A stretch of 22,278 nt of DNA from an uncultured Eubacteriales bacterium. Lineage in GTDB: Bacteria > Bacillota > Clostridia > Oscillospirales > Oscillospiraceae. The DNA is taken from assembly GCA_900543085.1 (NCBI GenBank), contig UQQF01000034.1:1-22278 (forward strand), in the 5' to 3' direction. Position 1 is the first letter of the stretch. Each line of letters begins with the position of its first letter. The notes beneath the pieces were generated by a model that saw nothing but the letters and a program-made list of their open reading frames with translations, was not told the DNA's origin and made no database searches. This document shows, one piece after another, positions 21,185-22,278 of the stretch. The position numbers and the translations under genes were made by a program.

Positions 21185-22278
21185 ATGTCTGAAGCGGAAA
21201 AGTATCTGAGCGAGGCTCTGGCCGCCTGGGACTTCGGCGGCGAGCTCGTCGGCGCGGTGCGCTACGGCCACGGGCACATCAACGACACCTTCTGCGTCCA
21301 CACCCAGCCGGGCGAGGACCCGTGCCGCCGGTTCATACTCCAGCGCCTTAGCTCCGCCGCGTTCAAGCACCCCGAGCAGGTCATGGCCAACATATCCGGC
21401 GTGACCGCATATCTCAGCGAGAGGCTCGCGTCCGAGGGCGGCAACCCCGCGCGGGAGACGCTGACCGTGTTCAAGACCGCCGCCGGGGAGCTGTATTACA
21501 CTGACAGCGAGGGCAGCGTCTGGCGCTGCTACCCCTTCATTGAGGGCACCGTGTGCCTGCAAAATGCGGAGACGCCGGAGCTTTTCGCGGCGTCCGGCCG
21601 CGCCTTCGGCCGCTTCCAGCGCGAGCTGAGCGGATACGACGCCGGCACGCTCTACGAGACCATACCCTGTTTCCATGACACCGAAGACCGCCTGGCCAAG
21701 CTCCGCGCCGCCGTGGCCGCCGACTCCGTTGGCCGTGTGGCCGAGGTGGGTCCCGAGCTGGAATTCGTCGAGACCCGCGCCGCCGACTGCTCCGTCGCGC
21801 TCGAGGCTCTGCGCGCGGGCAGGCTGCCGCTGCGCGTCACGCACAACGACACCAAGCTCAACAACGTGCTCATAGACCGCGCCAGCGGCGAGGGCGTCTG
21901 CGTCATAGACCTGGACACCGTCATGCCCGGCCTCTCGATAAACGACTTCGGCGACTCCATCCGCTTCGGGGCAAACGACAACGAGGAGGACGAGCCGGAT
22001 CAGAGCAAGGTCCGCTTCAACCTCGGGCTCTATGAGGTCTACACCCGCGCCTTCCTGGAGGGCGCAGGCGGCGCGCTGACGGACGCCGAGCTTGACTACC
22101 TCCCCTGGGGCGCAAAGCTGATGACGCTCGAGTGCGGCATACGCTTCCTCACCGACTACCTCGAGGGCGACCACTACTTCCACATACAGCGCCCGCAGCA
22201 GAACCTGGATCGCGCTCGCACCCAGTTCACGCTGGTGAAGGGCATGGAGGACAGCTGGGACGAGATGCGCGCCATAGT
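21185..22278 (+). CDS. nahK: N-acetylhexosamine 1-kinase (C-terminus beyond window)
   Basis: ATG 21185, two bases after the preceding stop, with GGGAGGTG before it. The frame stays open for 364 codons to the window end, so only the last few residues are probably missing (the bifidobacterial enzyme is about 360 aa). The aminoglycoside-phosphotransferase fold is clear: a start-region motif YGHGHINDTF (about 27-36); the catalytic loop HNDTKLNN (220-227, Asp222 as base, Asn227 metal ligand); and the metal Asp in IDLDT (Asp242). The enzyme phosphorylates GlcNAc or GalNAc at C1 with ATP after LNB/GNB phosphorolysis (lnpB role). Coupling with the nucleotidyltransferase gene suggests channelling of HexNAc 1-phosphate. 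A related APH-fold hexose or homoserine kinase is less likely in this operon. Confidence 0.9.
   Translation, partial: MSEAEKYLSEALAAWDFGGELVGAVRYGHGHINDTFCVHTQPGEDPCRRFILQRLSSAAFKHPEQVMANISGVTAYLSERLASEGGNPARETLTVFKTAAGELYYTDSEGSVWRCYPFIEGTVCLQNAETPELFAASGRAFGRFQRELSGYDAGTLYETIPCFHDTEDRLAKLRAAVAADSVGRVAEVGPELEFVETRAADCSVALEALRAGRLPLRVTHNDTKLNNVLIDRASGEGVCVIDLDTVMPGLSINDFGDSIRFGANDNEEDEPDQSKVRFNLGLYEVYTRAFLEGAGGALTDAELDYLPWGAKLMTLECGIRFLTDYLEGDHYFHIQRPQQNLDRARTQFTLVKGMEDSWDEMRAI

Overview
The window looks like gut-type Clostridia DNA (Firmicutes, plausibly Oscillospirales/Ruminococcaceae). The reasons are GC-rich coding sequence, strong GGAGG ribosome binding sites, frequent GTG/TTG starts, a Clostridia-style conjugative element, and a host-glycan phosphorylase operon. 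No 16S or housekeeping marker is present, so the taxon is an inference.

Region 1 (1-9478) is the terminal part of an integrated conjugative element, with all cargo on the minus strand. From the att end inward it carries a ParB-like protein with two excisionase-type HTH domains, an unrecognised 201-aa protein, a PP-loop (PAPS-reductase-like) enzyme, a winged-helix/DUF6017 replication-type protein, and a membrane-anchored protein. Three secreted proteins sharing one domain follow, then a DUF3846 protein and a PcfB (DUF3801) conjugation protein cut by the window edge. The element ends at 9479-9537 in the 3' half of a tRNA-Ser(CGA) gene that has no 5' half here. This is an att junction, with the native tRNA terminator beyond it.

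Region 2 (6282-7836) is a 1555-bp IS110-family element inserted in region 1, on the plus strand, with both ends resolvable. Its left non-coding end reads as a bridge RNA. A target loop has two guides matching the left and right insertion flanks, and a donor loop has two guides matching the IS's own right and left ends. Joining the ends in a circle creates a TTGACT-N17-TATAAT promoter. The insertion falls on the start codon of the 201-aa gene and separates it from the ParB gene.

Region 3 (9695-22278) is chromosomal and encodes a lacto-N-biose/galacto-N-biose (LNB/GNB) pathway in two divergent units. The minus-strand unit is sugar-binding lipoprotein, two ABC permeases, a 62-aa membrane protein, GH112 phosphorylase (lnpA) and galT. 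The plus-strand unit is two tandem AraC regulators, galE, a sugar-phosphate nucleotidyltransferase and an N-acetylhexosamine 1-kinase (nahK/lnpB), which is still open at the window end. The expected flow is: import the disaccharide; phosphorolyse it to Gal-1-P and HexNAc; phosphorylate HexNAc with NahK; exchange Gal-1-P with UDP-Glc through GalT and recycle UDP-Gal through GalE. No transporter ATPase gene is present, so a shared MsmX-type ATPase is likely. Hairpins after the binding-protein gene and after lnpA probably adjust the relative expression of operon members.
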